Below are positions 40,101-49,838 of a DNA stretch of 64,000 nt, piece after piece. Under the pieces are notes generated by a model. The model saw only the letters and a list, made by a program, of their open reading frames with translations, did no database searches and had not been told where the DNA came from. The DNA is from Cantharellus purpuraceus (taxonomy: Eukaryota; Basidiomycota; Agaricomycetes; Cantharellales; Hydnaceae). The translations under genes and the position numbers were made by a program. Each line of letters begins with the position of its first letter. Within the stretch, counting starts at the first letter, position 1. The stretch covers positions 744,001-808,000 of the forward strand of contig JALBUN010000004.1 in NCBI GenBank assembly GCA_025174535.1, written 5' to 3'.

Positions 40101-42545
40101 GCGCACAACAGAGCCCAAGCATCATACACCTCAGTCTGCTCCAAATTATATTCGTACTTCAACACCTCACATAGGAGCGACTCTGCCGCCTTGGCCAGGG
40201 TGGGCATGGCAAAAACATTGCGGGCGACAGACCAAAGGTTACGCACAAAGCCAAGTTTAAGCAGCTGCGAAGACCAAGAGGGAGCAACCGCATCCAGCGA
40301 CCATTCCAGCGACTGATCGGTGAGGTACGATTTAAGGAGTTCTGTAAGTTGGCCAATGAAGGCAGGCTCAGACGTAAGGTGTTCATAGCCTTGAGTGAGT
40401 TGTGCCTGGGTAAGGAGCAGTGCTTGCCATGAACTGAGCACTGGAGGCTATGAATAGCAAAAATCAAGTACTGAACAATCGAGAAGGGACATTGAACGCA
40501 CCGGGACATCGCCATCCTCACCCAACGGCGCTCGCTCTACTGCTGCCTTCCATATCGTAAAGAGAACACTCCAATGCTCGGTCACTTCATCCTCTCGGAG
40601 AGACCTTACATCTCGTATCGCGACACCCTTGCTCAGGGCATCCTTGATATGGCTGGCCAGGTTTTTCCATTCAGCCTCCAACAATGTCCCATCGAAAAGC
40701 GGCTCGGTAAGAAGCTTGCTGTTTTCCCAAGACTCCTCACTTCGCCCTTCGACGCTGCTGCCAACCCCACGGAGAAGCCTTTCAAGGATGTCCACTGCTT
40801 CCTCACACGTCCTCCCACCCTTCTTGATCATCGCACCAACCACTTGCAATGCCTGCGGTACCCTACTCGCCTTCAGGTCCGTTTGGCCGACAAGCGCAGC
40901 AACAAGGGAGATGCCAATTGCGCCGTCCACAATCTGGCGAACGACTCTCCACCCACCGTTTTTCTTGTCGTCCGTCTCGTCGCTGTTATCAAGTTGCACA
41001 CATGCCCAGATGAGCGAACGCCATACAATTCCAGTTGTCGCTCGAACGGTTGTTCTCCTGACCGCCATTGCGGTTTGCAAATGTCCCAACACGAATTTGA
41101 TCGTCCTGGGATGCGAAAGAGCATCTGCTCCACTCAGGACAATCACTGCTGCAATGACACTAAGAGCCCACATGGGAGAAAGTGCTAGGTGTGAGGGTGT
41201 ATCTGCATGGATACATGAACTCAAGGCTTTTCCGAGAGAGGAGAGTTCCTGGGGTGACTTGTGCTCTTTACGTTGCTCATCGATGTAGTTGGTCGTAGTT
41301 TGGGCAAGCGAGGCGACGAGTGAAGGTGATGGAGTCGGCAGACGACCGAGTGCACGAGCAAGACTTATGATGGCGTACGCAGCTTGTGCACGAAGGGTGA
41401 GATTTTGGGAAGTCAGAGAGGCAAGCACAGAGGGAAGAATCTCTGCAAAGGTAGGTAGAAAGACATCCGGCTGGTATGATGTGAGAGCAGCGACAGCCTA
41501 GAGCAAATGGTTAGCGTAGGGTCAGAAAAAGCCTGTATACATACTCTGAGACCATCCGATGCTGCCCCTTTCTTGCCCTCTCGTCCAAGTTCGCCGTCGA
41601 TACCACGACGAAGAGCATAAGCAATGCGATCTGCAGCAGGAGCAAGAACGGCGGTAGGGAGGCGCTGGACTTGGATAGTCCACACTGCGATTTGACAGGT
41701 TTTCCTAGAGTTCGGAGTCGGGAGCGAAGAGGCGAGAGGAATGGCAAGAATATCCGTTAGGATCTCGCCGAGTTGCTCGTCTTGAAAGGGGTAAGGCCTA
41801 GTGAAACTGTCATGGCGAGAGACGCACCAGTGAAAACCGAAGTCAAAACGGGGACAACAGAAATATTGGAAAAACAGCGCATGGCTGCATGGGAAAGATT
41901 ACAAAGGTCGCGCGCATGCTTGACTTCTTCATCAGTGAAGCCGCGCTTTTTCACGCTCCCGACCGAGGAAGGTGTCGACCATGGGGAGTCATTAGATGGG
42001 GGCGGACTGGACTGCGGATCGACGAAGGCGCGTCCAATGTCCCGGTGAAAGGCTTTCACAAGGTCAGTATTGTGTTCTCTCATTGGCTCCAGTGCGGGAA
42101 TGGGTCCACACATGTCCAGCATGGCATGGGTCTTGGTCTTGAGACGCGCCGAGAGAACAGAATACGCTTCTGTCAGATCAGTGAGAGTAATTTTTGTGTC
42201 CATGCCTGGCTTGAGGGACGCGACGAGCGTGGACACGGGAGAATTGAGATAGAGGGGATGGTGGAGGGGGTCGGCAGGTTCTGGGGTGATCTCGCGCGCC
42301 GGTTGTTCTGGTGGCATGAGGGACGTAAGTGGAAGAGAGGGTTTCTTGAGAATGGATTTCAAGGGTCCTTTGACAAGGCTGGAGGAAGGGAGCTGTCGTA
42401 TCTGATGTGTATAGGCGTGGTGAAGGTTCTCCTGAGACCAGACGATACGTGGAACACGGGACTTTGTGTTTGAGGGAGTGCACGGTGTAGGGGGTTGGTT
42501 CTCCTTGTCCTTGTGCGTTGTGCGGGGCGGTGTGGGTAAGCTCAT
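37199..42545 (-). CDS. RIF1: Rif1 homologue (telomere / replication-timing factor)
   Basis: 1596 aa in twelve exons: 42545-41828, 41780-41545, 41497-40502, 40447-39924, 39873-39411, 39364-39068, 39016-38452, 38398-38090, 38057-37950, 37891-37769, 37717-37577, 37509-37199; all phases agree. The start at 42545 (MSLPTPPRTT) is preferred over an in-frame Met 13 codons upstream because basidiomycete homologues open with LPTPP. Residues about 90-970 form a long alpha-helical repeat (HEAT/ARM-like) region typical of the Rif1 N-terminal domain. Two protein-phosphatase-1 docking motifs precede it: RIVW (33-36, RVxF type) and SILK (64-67). The C-terminal third is Ser/Pro/Lys-rich with basic stretches (NKKRR, RTRRRKVK) and a SUMO-interaction-like IINISDEE. 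The last about 60 residues look helical. Rif1 recruits PP1 to counter DDK at origins and protects telomeres. Identity rests on architecture and N-terminal signature. Confidence 0.75.
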
Positions 42546-43087
42546 GCTGATCGCGATGTGGTAGAGTTCAAGCACAAGAGTCACAAAACGTAACGCGTTC
42601 TCTGAAAACTTGAACGCGTCCCATTCCCTCTTATTTTGCCAAAGGGACCTCTGTAGACGCGTCTCTCTCAGACACGTAAAACTCCGACATGCGCTTAGGG
42701 ACGAGCGTCAATTTCAAAGCCACTGTTCTTGAAGCACCTTCATTTAGAAGTGTGTCCATTAAAAGCCGGGCACATATATACGTTGACTTTCAGACATGGC
42801 ATGGCATCCAAAGGCTATAATACCATAGCAATCAAACGCGCATACAAGATGCAAAATATGGGTTTCGTGGCAGGTCGTAAATAGGTCGTAACAGCAGGCA
42901 GTGGCAAGTGGCAAGTTGATCAGTGGAAAGAGCAATGGTCTCTATGGGGAAGCATCGCTCCTTCGCGACGTGGAGTTAAAATGCAAATATAGGGACAAAT
43001 AAACAATCCAGTGCAGGTATCGGGGAATATGACCAAGAACATGGCGATCACGAGAAAACACGAGACGCGACGCAAGTGCCGTCGTTT
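42546..43087. other. intergenic spacer upstream of Rif1
   Basis: 540 bp between the Rif1 start and the 3' end of the next minus-strand gene. A short acgcgt word occurs at about 42594, 42613 and 42658, which includes the core of the MCB cell-cycle element (ACGCGT) known from yeast MBF targets; this suits a DNA-replication-linked gene such as Rif1 but is only suggestive. Nothing else is recognised. Confidence 0.35.
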
Positions 43088-43686
43088 TCATGTCTTTCTC
43101 TCTCCAGCGGCAGATGCTGGTCTACTACCAGGCACCCCGGCAGTGAGGACACTCTCACTTTGCCCGCGCGGTCGGCCGTTGACCTCTGTAGATTTGTTAG
43201 TAGACGATGCAGTCACGAGAGAAGAGTCGTCTCGTGATGGTCTTGAGAAAAAGTCGTCATCCGGCTCATAAGGCGAAGAGTCCGAGTTTATCTGCAAATG
43301 ACGCCGCGTTAGCCACCACAGGACGTCGCCAGGCAGATCATGACATCGATACTTGCCCACTTGCCCAACTCCTCGCTCAATCTCTGCTCATCCTCCTCAC
43401 TCAGCTTCAAATCTTTCCCCTTCTCGGCGTGAAGCCGTAGCAGGTCACTCAGGCTCCGACGTCCCTTGGCACCCCCCGGCGTGCCCTCATTGTCATTGTC
43501 GACGTCATGAGCAGCAGCCATCCGGGACGTGGACGGCGTTTTTGGAGGCTCGTGGTCGACTTGGATGTCAGACGCGGAGCGGTCCCAATCTTCCGACGCC
43601 GAATTGGAAGAGTCAATCGACAACTTCGACAGAGACGCCTCAAGCTGTGGGGTGGGATTCGCGCCTGTGGTGGAATCCTTTGCCAT
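43088..43686 (-). CDS. small conserved basidiomycete protein of unknown function (GC-AG intron)
   Basis: 177 aa in two exons, 43686-43357 and 43291-43088. The Met at 43686 (MAKDSTTGAN) is preferred over the in-frame Met 42 codons upstream, whose extra peptide is His/Leu-rich and looks like leader DNA. The protein is acidic and Ser-rich. The best-conserved part reads GRRSLSDLLRLHAEKG, then EEDEQRLSEELGKW, and continues after the intron as INSDSSPYEPDDDFF; I recall similar small proteins in other Agaricomycetes, without known function. No signal peptide or membrane segment is present. The intron starts GCAAGT (43356-43351) instead of GT; no nearby GT keeps the frame. A soluble regulatory or adaptor role is possible but unsupported. 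Confidence 0.65.
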
Positions 43687-44168
43687 TACTCGGTGGAATA
43701 TATGGGCGAGATGCGCTAGCGCGATAGGGAGGGATAGTAGCAGACGGTGCGCGTACAAGGAGGTGTAAATAGTCCTCAGGCCGTGATGGGAATGACGAAA
43801 GAGGAAAGACAAGTCGTAACTTGTTGTGGAGGGTGGCCGTGGGCAACCAAAGCCACCGAGCGCGTTGGCCTTTTGTGGAAGTTTACTAGGGGGACGCGAT
43901 AAATAACGCGTGTGTTGTGATATGTTTGTTTCTAGCGGCTAACTCATTGCTGAGTCTCTCATGTTGCTTGGACGTAGCTTGGTGCTAAAAGCTTGTCTGA
44001 AAGAAACTCAATGCCTGACTGATATTTTACACCTTCAGCCACGAGGATTCGAAATTGCAGTTATATATACTCATGTGAGAATCCTAATGAATGCAGCACA
44101 AGATAGAAAGAGTCCATATACAACTTGAAACTCCAAGGGTATCTGAGGTGAAGTGCCCAAGGCGACAT
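43687..44168. other. intergenic spacer
   Basis: 480 bp between two minus-strand genes. It contains the promoter of the small conserved gene (towards 43690) and the 3' flank of the GPI-anchored protein gene (towards 44165). Nothing specific is recognised. Confidence 0.4.
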
Positions 44169-45720
44169 TTACAATAGAGCCAATGCAATGGCTATTGCCA
44201 CTGCAACTATTGTTGTCATCCCTGAGCCAATTTTAAGCGATAGTCCCCCGTTTTTGCTCGTTCCTGTGGCTCCTGCGCCCGTGGCAGTCGCTGTCCCGCT
44301 GCCACTGCCACTTGCGCCACCGCCACTCGCTGTGCTGTTTGTAGATGAATCGCCGGAAGAAACGGCAGGAAGACCCTGCACATTGATCTTGCTCCAAGCT
44401 GCTGCCTTATTCATCGCATCGTTTCCGGGGGTATAAGGGAGGTATGACAGGGAGCCCGTCGACGTCAACTGCACTAGCGCCTGGATGGAGGCGGCGAATG
44501 TGCTCAAAGACTTATCGGTAGGACCAGCCAAGGGGAGGGTGGTGTTGGTCTGCATACGGAACACAATGAATGGCGAGGATATAATATAGATGCTTTCAAT
44601 GAACCTACCTCCACATTGACCACATACGTAGCGCTATTGTCGTCTGGGATGAAAGCAAATTCATGTTGGACCTGCGATGAAGTAGCTTGAGAATATGATA
44701 TGGGAAAGGAGAACATTGGCATACATCGTTTGCTATGAAAAATGAAGCCGCCTGGCCATGAGTCGAAGGGAACGAGTTTCCTCCGCCTTGCACGTTGTAG
44801 GTTTGCGGATCGGGTTGGAAGAATGAGACTGAACCCAACTTGGATTGACCTAACCTGCTCTCGGAAGCTCGCTATGAACACTCACAGTGAATCACAAAGA
44901 TATCCGCAGTTCCAGCTGGACTGTTGGGAACTCCAAGGAAGTGGATATGATTCTGGGCAAGAGCCATAGTCGGGTTATAGTTCGTCGTGGTGAAGGGCGG
45001 GTTCCCGACGTTCTTCCACGATGTCGGAGAACCGGTTGCTTGGACCTGAGTGCCCAGATCGAGTGAAGACATGGTGCCGTTAGCCAACGCGTCTGACAAC
45101 CAAGCCGCACACTGAGCAATACATCCTCGTAGAAAGAGCAAACAAACACCCACATACGACATTGGTGTCGTGATCGAGAATAGCAACGAGCGATGTAGGG
45201 TCGGGTCCACCACTACCAACGGCTTGTGTAGACCAAGTGTTGTTTGCTGGATTAAAAATATGCACGGCAGATGGGTCGGAATTGTCGCCATTCAAAACAT
45301 ATATCGCATTGAAAAACTGCGCCAGATAACACGTGGTTTGCGGACCATCAAAAGGACTGAAATGCAACTGGGTAAGTGATGTCTCAGATCCATGCAAGCC
45401 CAAAAGAACTGACGGACGCCCATTTGAGGTGATGTCGGTAGGATTGACAGCTGGGAGCAAGAAATGTCAGAAGCGCAGGGGTGCAGCGTACCTTGCTCCT
45501 GCAGGCAAGCCTTGCACGTACTAGAGCTCCACTTGTCCTGTGTACCAAGTACAAAGTCCTTACCCCCAAATCCAAAAGCGAGGAGGTTGAATTTGGAGTC
45601 GAAAACAATGCAAGGCCTTGCGGTGACAACATGGACCTCGCTTGCGACGAGGGCCAACGCAAAGACTAAAGTTATGAATCGAAACGGTTTGCAATTAACG
45701 AGCGTGGGGAAGATAGCCAT
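44169..45720 (-). CDS. secreted GPI-anchored, Kelch/propeller-like protein
   Basis: Multi-exon minus-strand gene. Exon 1 is 45720-45492, exon 2 is 45450-45158, exon 3 starts at 45111, and the last exon ends at 44169. The first about 35 residues form a signal peptide (hydrophobic FITLVFALALVASEV after a basic start). Exon 1 then reads ARPCIVFDSKFNLLAFGFGG, with CKACLQEQG before the first intron; exon 2 contains FNAIYVLNGDNSDPSAVHIF and NPANNTWSTQ, resembling one Kelch/beta-propeller blade. The C-terminal region is Ser/Thr/Gly/Ala-rich (STASGGGASGSGSGTAT), followed by a terminal hydrophobic tail (MTTIVAVAIAIALALL), the classic GPI signal. A TATA-like tataaa word lies about 50 bp upstream of the ATG. 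Such cell-surface proteins are common in mushroom-forming fungi; no enzyme activity can be assigned. Internal acceptors in exons 3-4 are less certain. Confidence 0.7.
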
Positions 45721-46069
45721 GGAGAGTTGCAGAATATTGTAATGCCGTTACAGGTGTAGGAGAAGGAGGTATAAACGCCGCAGCCCAGCCGCTTGTGAGA
45801 AGAGTATTCTTAGGAAACGAAGTGCTATATTTGGCAATTATGATCGGTGATCGTCATGCCAAACCACGGCAAATCTTGTTTGTACATCATGGTAAGGAAA
45901 ATACAGTGGCAAGCTTTCCAGGTAGGGGGCTACTACAATAAATCTAGTCCAGATATGACGTGAAGAATCCCTGAAATACCTGCGAAAATGACGTTTTTGA
46001 AGCACTCAGCGTCAAGTCATCAAGCTTCAAGAATCGACGAAAAACTCACGCAGAACTGTGCGCCATAGT
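45721..46069. other. intergenic spacer
   Basis: About 350 bp between two minus-strand genes. It holds the promoter of the GPI-anchored protein gene, with a TATA-like box at about 45769-45774. Nothing else is recognised. Confidence 0.4.
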
Positions 46070-47359
46070 CTAGATTTCCATCCTACTGCGAGCCAAACTT
46101 CTCTGATGATGCCACTGCGCGAACGACGGAGTCGGGGTGCTCTGGTCGCCCGTGAGTACAAGCCCATGACCTCGAGGTCCGTTGAAATGGCCCAAAATGG
46201 GGGATGCCACCGCGGGAGGCCAAGTTGGTTTGGGGGAATTCACCAACTTGAGAGGCGGGAGTTCATATGTCGAGTAAGGTACTTTGGCAGGTTGGGACGA
46301 CCGAGGTGGAGACTTTGGAAGCGAGTTTGATGACGACAGGCTTGGCTCTAGTGTCGACTCTGCACTCCTACTCGAAATGCCAGAGCTAAAACTGTCTGCA
46401 TGTCCAAGACCAAAAAGGTTGCTAAGAAAATCAGACGGGGAAGGTCCAATCCGCTGTGCAGCCTTGACTGGAGAGTCCCGCCCATGCTCTTTCACTTCGT
46501 CCAACACGCCGTCTCCCAACCCAGAGTCGTATGACTTGGGTAGTTTGTTGATCATCACAGACATCTGTGACGAGGTCAACGACATGCGATCGGAACACGT
46601 TTCGTCAGGGTTTGACGAAAAGGAAGGCTTCCGTATTAAAATGCTCTTCAACGGCACAGTGGGAGGCGGCACGCGGATGAAAACGACACCGTCCTTCTTG
46701 TCAGAGTTGAACCAACCATGAGATCCTGTCGTGTTAAGGTCGGAGCTTCCTCGAGCACGAGTGCGTCTCCGACAGACGATCAAGAGCGTCAAGGCAGTCA
46801 ATACCGCCGCACCCATAGCACTCCCAACAAAGGCGGGGACAGCCGCTGGATGGAGAGTAAGGTTTGAGACTGCGCTTGGTTGGGACACGGCGATGTCGAG
46901 AGGAAGACTAGGTCCTGGTGATGCCTCCGACGAAGCTGAAAGTCTCTCGAGAAGGACGGACGCTGTTTCCATGACAGGAGTAGAGCTGGACAACATTCCA
47001 GTGATCCCGTCTGTGGTTCTCAAGGACCTTGGTTGGACGTTTGGGAAAGTTATACCGTCCCCTTCTCTGTACGTCCTCTCTTGATAAACCTCTGTCTTGT
47101 GAGGAACATAGAGAACGCCTTTTCTGTACGTGGCGCGCGCAACCGAGAGGCCAGACGTATGATGTCTACCAATGCGACGCCTATGGGTAGCCATGATGGC
47201 AACCGAGGACACCGTCGTACGCTGCGAACGCCAATGAGTCAGAATATCAGACGCTGTCGTAGGAGACACTAGATGTGAGGCGGTGAGCAGAGGAAAGGGG
47301 AGAGGTGTGGATGTACACATGGTGATGAGGAAAGAGAGCTGGAGCAGTTTCAGTGACAT
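46070..47359 (-). CDS. single-pass type I membrane protein, unknown function
   Basis: 429 aa in one uninterrupted exon, unusual here. The Met at 47359 (MSLKLLQLSF) is chosen because it is followed directly by a signal-peptide-like hydrophobic stretch ending near LPFPLLTASHL; the open frame runs further upstream, but only from a GTG. The ectodomain (about 150 residues) is Ser/Thr-rich with at least one N-glycosylation site (NLT). One membrane segment, AAVPAFVGSAMGAAVLTALTLLIVC (quoted as AAVPAFVGSAMG then AAVLTALTLLIVC), lies around residues 175-200 and is followed by the stop-transfer RRRTRARG. The cytosolic tail of about 225 residues is Ser/Pro-rich, with PLKSILIRKPSF, many SP sites and a C-terminal PPLKLVNSPKP. 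The design recalls wall-stress sensor or scaffold proteins; no specific family was recognised. Confidence 0.68.
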   Translation of the reverse strand: MSLKLLQLSFLITMCTSTPLPFPLLTASHLVSPTTASDILTHWRSQRTTVSSVAIMATHRRRIGRHHTSGLSVARATYRKGVLYVPHKTEVYQERTYREGDGITFPNVQPRSLRTTDGITGMLSSSTPVMETASVLLERLSASSEASPGPSLPLDIAVSQPSAVSNLTLHPAAVPAFVGSAMGAAVLTALTLLIVCRRRTRARGSSDLNTTGSHGWFNSDKKDGVVFIRVPPPTVPLKSILIRKPSFSSNPDETCSDRMSLTSSQMSVMINKLPKSYDSGLGDGVLDEVKEHGRDSPVKAAQRIGPSPSDFLSNLFGLGHADSFSSGISSRSAESTLEPSLSSSNSLPKSPPRSSQPAKVPYSTYELPPLKLVNSPKPTWPPAVASPILGHFNGPRGHGLVLTGDQSTPTPSFAQWHHQRSLARSRMEI

Positions 47360-48094
47360 AACAGTTGTGGATGGTGATGGCACAGGCCAAAGGGCATTGA
47401 CGATCTGGAGACCGCGGCTGGCATGCTGAAGCACATCGTACAAAGGCTGCGTGGCTGACCATGATGCATCAACGGCTGGAAAAAAAACCGCTATAGCATC
47501 ACGTGATGCGACGCGTGACTTGAGTACTGTCGTCACGTCACATCACATCCCCTTCGGCGTATCAAGCCTGTCACTCAGTCGTTAAGCCTCCTCTTTGACC
47601 CAATGTCAAATGGGCAGGTGGCTTGATGAATCAGTGGAATTGATAATGGATCCGCAGCTGAGTGTGTCCAATTTGCACAGCCTTAGTTACTGAGCGCGAG
47701 CGTCTGTATGGGCGCACCAAAACTGAATGTACCGGAGAACTCTCTGACTCCAGAACCCTCACAGCTATCTGAGACATCCATTACAACGCCAAATCCCATG
47801 ATTTCCTCATCAAAAATTCTCGTCAGCACGGGCTTTCCCATCAAAAGAATGGCCAGACTTCTAGATATCCTGAGATGGGTCCAGGCGAGGGCCCAGGCGA
47901 GAGCCCCCCTCTATGGGGGATATTCAGCAAATACGAAATACCCCTCTGCCGCTGCTCAATTTCATCGATCTACATCAGGCATAACAAATGGGGCGGTTCG
48001 GCGACCTCAACGATCCAAGAATACAAGGCAGACGCCACACCACCCGCGTCAATCCCCACCCTCAGGACATACGATTACACAATCTGTTATTCGT

Positions 48095-48108
48095 TATATA
48101 CCAGGGAC
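48095..48108 (+). repeat. recurrent word TATATACCAGGGAC, copy 3
   Basis: Exact 14-mer in the intergenic region upstream of the 48.5-kb inverted repeat. Confidence 0.5.
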
Positions 48109-48455
48109 CGTTCATCCTTAGCGCCCTATGAGCAGATCCTCTAGCAGATAAACGCGGTATGTGAGAACACATAGATATCTGTATACCGTCAAAGTCTGGT
48201 TTCAGAAACTCTGGAGCAACCAGGGCGATAACATCTCCTCGAGTATTACCCTGTATACATCTGGTCTTACTGTATGTGAGGCAGCTCTGTGAGGGACAAG
48301 TGGTCAAGACACTAAATTGTATTGGGAACATATGATTGCAAGGTACTGTAGTTCCTTTCATATGTATGCTTTTTTTAAATTGAGTGACTTTCTTTCATGA
48401 GAAGGACATATTACATTAGGGTAAAGGTTTCACGGTCCCGCGTGATGTCAGAAAC

Positions 48456-48591
48456 GAGGACGAGAGGATCATAAGGTTATTCTTCTTCTCTGCTTCTGAA
48501 AGATGAAGAAACTCTTATGTAGACGCATAAGTACCAACTGGTTTCTCGGAAGCAGAGAAAAGAAGAATGACCTTATGATCCTTTCGTCCTC
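48456..48591. repeat. long inverted repeat / hairpin (about 42-bp arms)
   Basis: The left arm 48456-48497 (gaggacgagaggatcataag... through ctgcttct) is complementary to the right arm 48548-48591 with only a few mismatches and one small bulge; the outer 21 bp pair with a single mismatch. The loop of about 50 bp contains a second short stem, cttatg / cataag, around tagacg. No target-site duplication or transposase is evident. It could be a small non-autonomous element or a source of a foldback RNA. Confidence 0.85.
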
Positions 48592-49024
48592 CTCTTTTCC
48601 AATGGTCCGAGATCGTTGAAATTAAATACATGTGGCACTCTGTAATCTTTACGGAAGTGCCTGAACTTCCTGCATATAGTACGTGTTCAGGCGACGAAAA
48701 CATTCAAGCGCGAGCACTCCACCGACTTATGGCATGCACACGTAATATGGTTATGAGCGGGGACTGATGTTAAAACTCATTCAACCACCTTGCACTTCTT
48801 ACGGTATTGTCAGGGAGAAGCGACGAGGGAATTCCTTTACATATATATACAACCCGCAAGACCATCGACAAGGAATTTTTCCGTCCCGTGTGAGTTCCAT
48901 TGCCAAGGTACCGTAACTGTCATTTTTGTGCGGACATCACTCGGACTGACGGTAGTGCGAGTCGGCTTTTCTGCACTTGCAAGTGGGTTCCGACTCCGGG
49001 TGTTGAATTCTTGTTAGCAGGTGG

Positions 49025-49206
49025 CTGTGATGCATGTCAATTGAATGTGCCGGCATGATGACGCTCGCCAACACAGTCCGCTCCAAGCCCCAGGCACTTT
49101 GTTTAGCCTTATTACTACCAGGCGGAACCCACAACATGAGAATCATGTGCTCTGATCTGCCACTGGCAATATAACATTTTGGGAACTGATCTAAAATAAT
49201 TGACAT
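49025..49206. repeat. diverged direct repeat, copy A (3' side of RPS20)
   Basis: Direct orientation with 50175-50357. Shared words in order are gtgatgcatg, ccggca, ccaac, tttgtt..tagcc, acaaca.gag.at.at, gctctg, tggcaata, tggga, tgat.taaaa and aa.tgacat. Identity is roughly 65-70% by eye with small indels. The two copies bracket the RPS20 gene. Confidence 0.6.
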
Positions 49207-49278
49207 GGCCATATTTTTGGACGTTACTGAATACGAAAGCCGCCCAGTAGGCGATCGTACAGCAGCATGCATAGTCAC

Positions 49279-49838
49279 TCAAGAGGCAATAGTAACTTCG
49301 ACTTCGACACCAGGTTCAAGAGAAATCGAAGTCTTGGAAAGGCAAATTGTCAATACTTTAGTAAAGCGGTTGAGCCGAAAAGCTCACAATTTGCTTCACA
49401 ACCTCGCTTGGTGAGTGCAAATCAATGAGCCTCTTGTGGACCCTGAGCTCATAACGATCCCAAGTTTTTGAACCTTCACCGCAAGGCTAAGCGCGTATGG
49501 GAACCGTCAGTGAGATAGGGCAATAAACGTGATGTATATTGGATTTTACTTACAGTCTTACGGGTAGTAATCTTGAGGACCTTGGTGGGAAGGCGGATAG
49601 GACCCTTGACGCGCAGTTGTTTGTCTTTTGCGCGGTTGATCAAGTCCCCACAGACTAGTGAAGAGGAAGAGGGTTCAGGTTATATACCAGGGACTCACAC
49701 ACAATGTACAAACGTACACTTTTCAAGGTTGCGCACGTTGCTGCTGGTGAGGGTAATCCGGATCTTGTGGATTTTGGCTGGGGCAACGGGTGCGCCCGTG
49801 GCATCATATTCTTTTTCTCCCTTCGCGACGTAACTCAT
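49279..49838 (-). CDS. RPS20: 40S ribosomal protein uS10 (S20)
   Basis: 124 aa in four exons: 49838-49718, 49654-49554, 49486-49388, 49332-49279; all introns are GT-AG and the frame closes. The protein is a textbook uS10: [76 protein letters not shown], and the acidic tail [12 protein letters not shown]. The last exon is only 54 bp and would be missed by ORF calling. uS10 sits in the 40S head and contacts ribosome-quality-control ubiquitin ligases in yeast. Upstream of the ATG the sequence ctag/tcaccgctgtctccaaac and further gt...ag pairs (49840-49980) suggest one or two introns in the 5' UTR. Intron 1 contains the recurring TATATACCAGGGAC word (plus-strand reading, 49681-49694). Confidence 0.93.
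49681..49694 (+). repeat. recurrent word TATATACCAGGGAC, copy 4
   Basis: Exact 14-mer lying inside intron 1 (49717-49655) of RPS20, antisense to the transcript. Confidence 0.5.

Larger units (their letters stand above)
47360..49278. other. intergenic region with a long inverted repeat
   Basis: 1.9 kb without a supportable gene. It contains one copy of TATATACCAGGGAC (48095-48108), the strong inverted repeat at 48456-48591 and, next to RPS20, one copy of a diverged repeat (49025-49206). A plus-strand open frame at 47708-48121 (137 codons) has no recognisable motif and a biased composition; I do not call it. Confidence 0.45.

Noticed and set aside
46284..47084. Plus-strand open frames opposite the single-pass membrane protein gene
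   Set aside because: Antisense shadows; the minus-strand frame has a signal peptide, a TM segment and a stop-transfer sequence.
47360..47536. Upstream extension of the membrane protein frame from a GTG
   Set aside because: A eukaryotic gene should start with ATG, and the signal peptide begins at the ATG at 47359.
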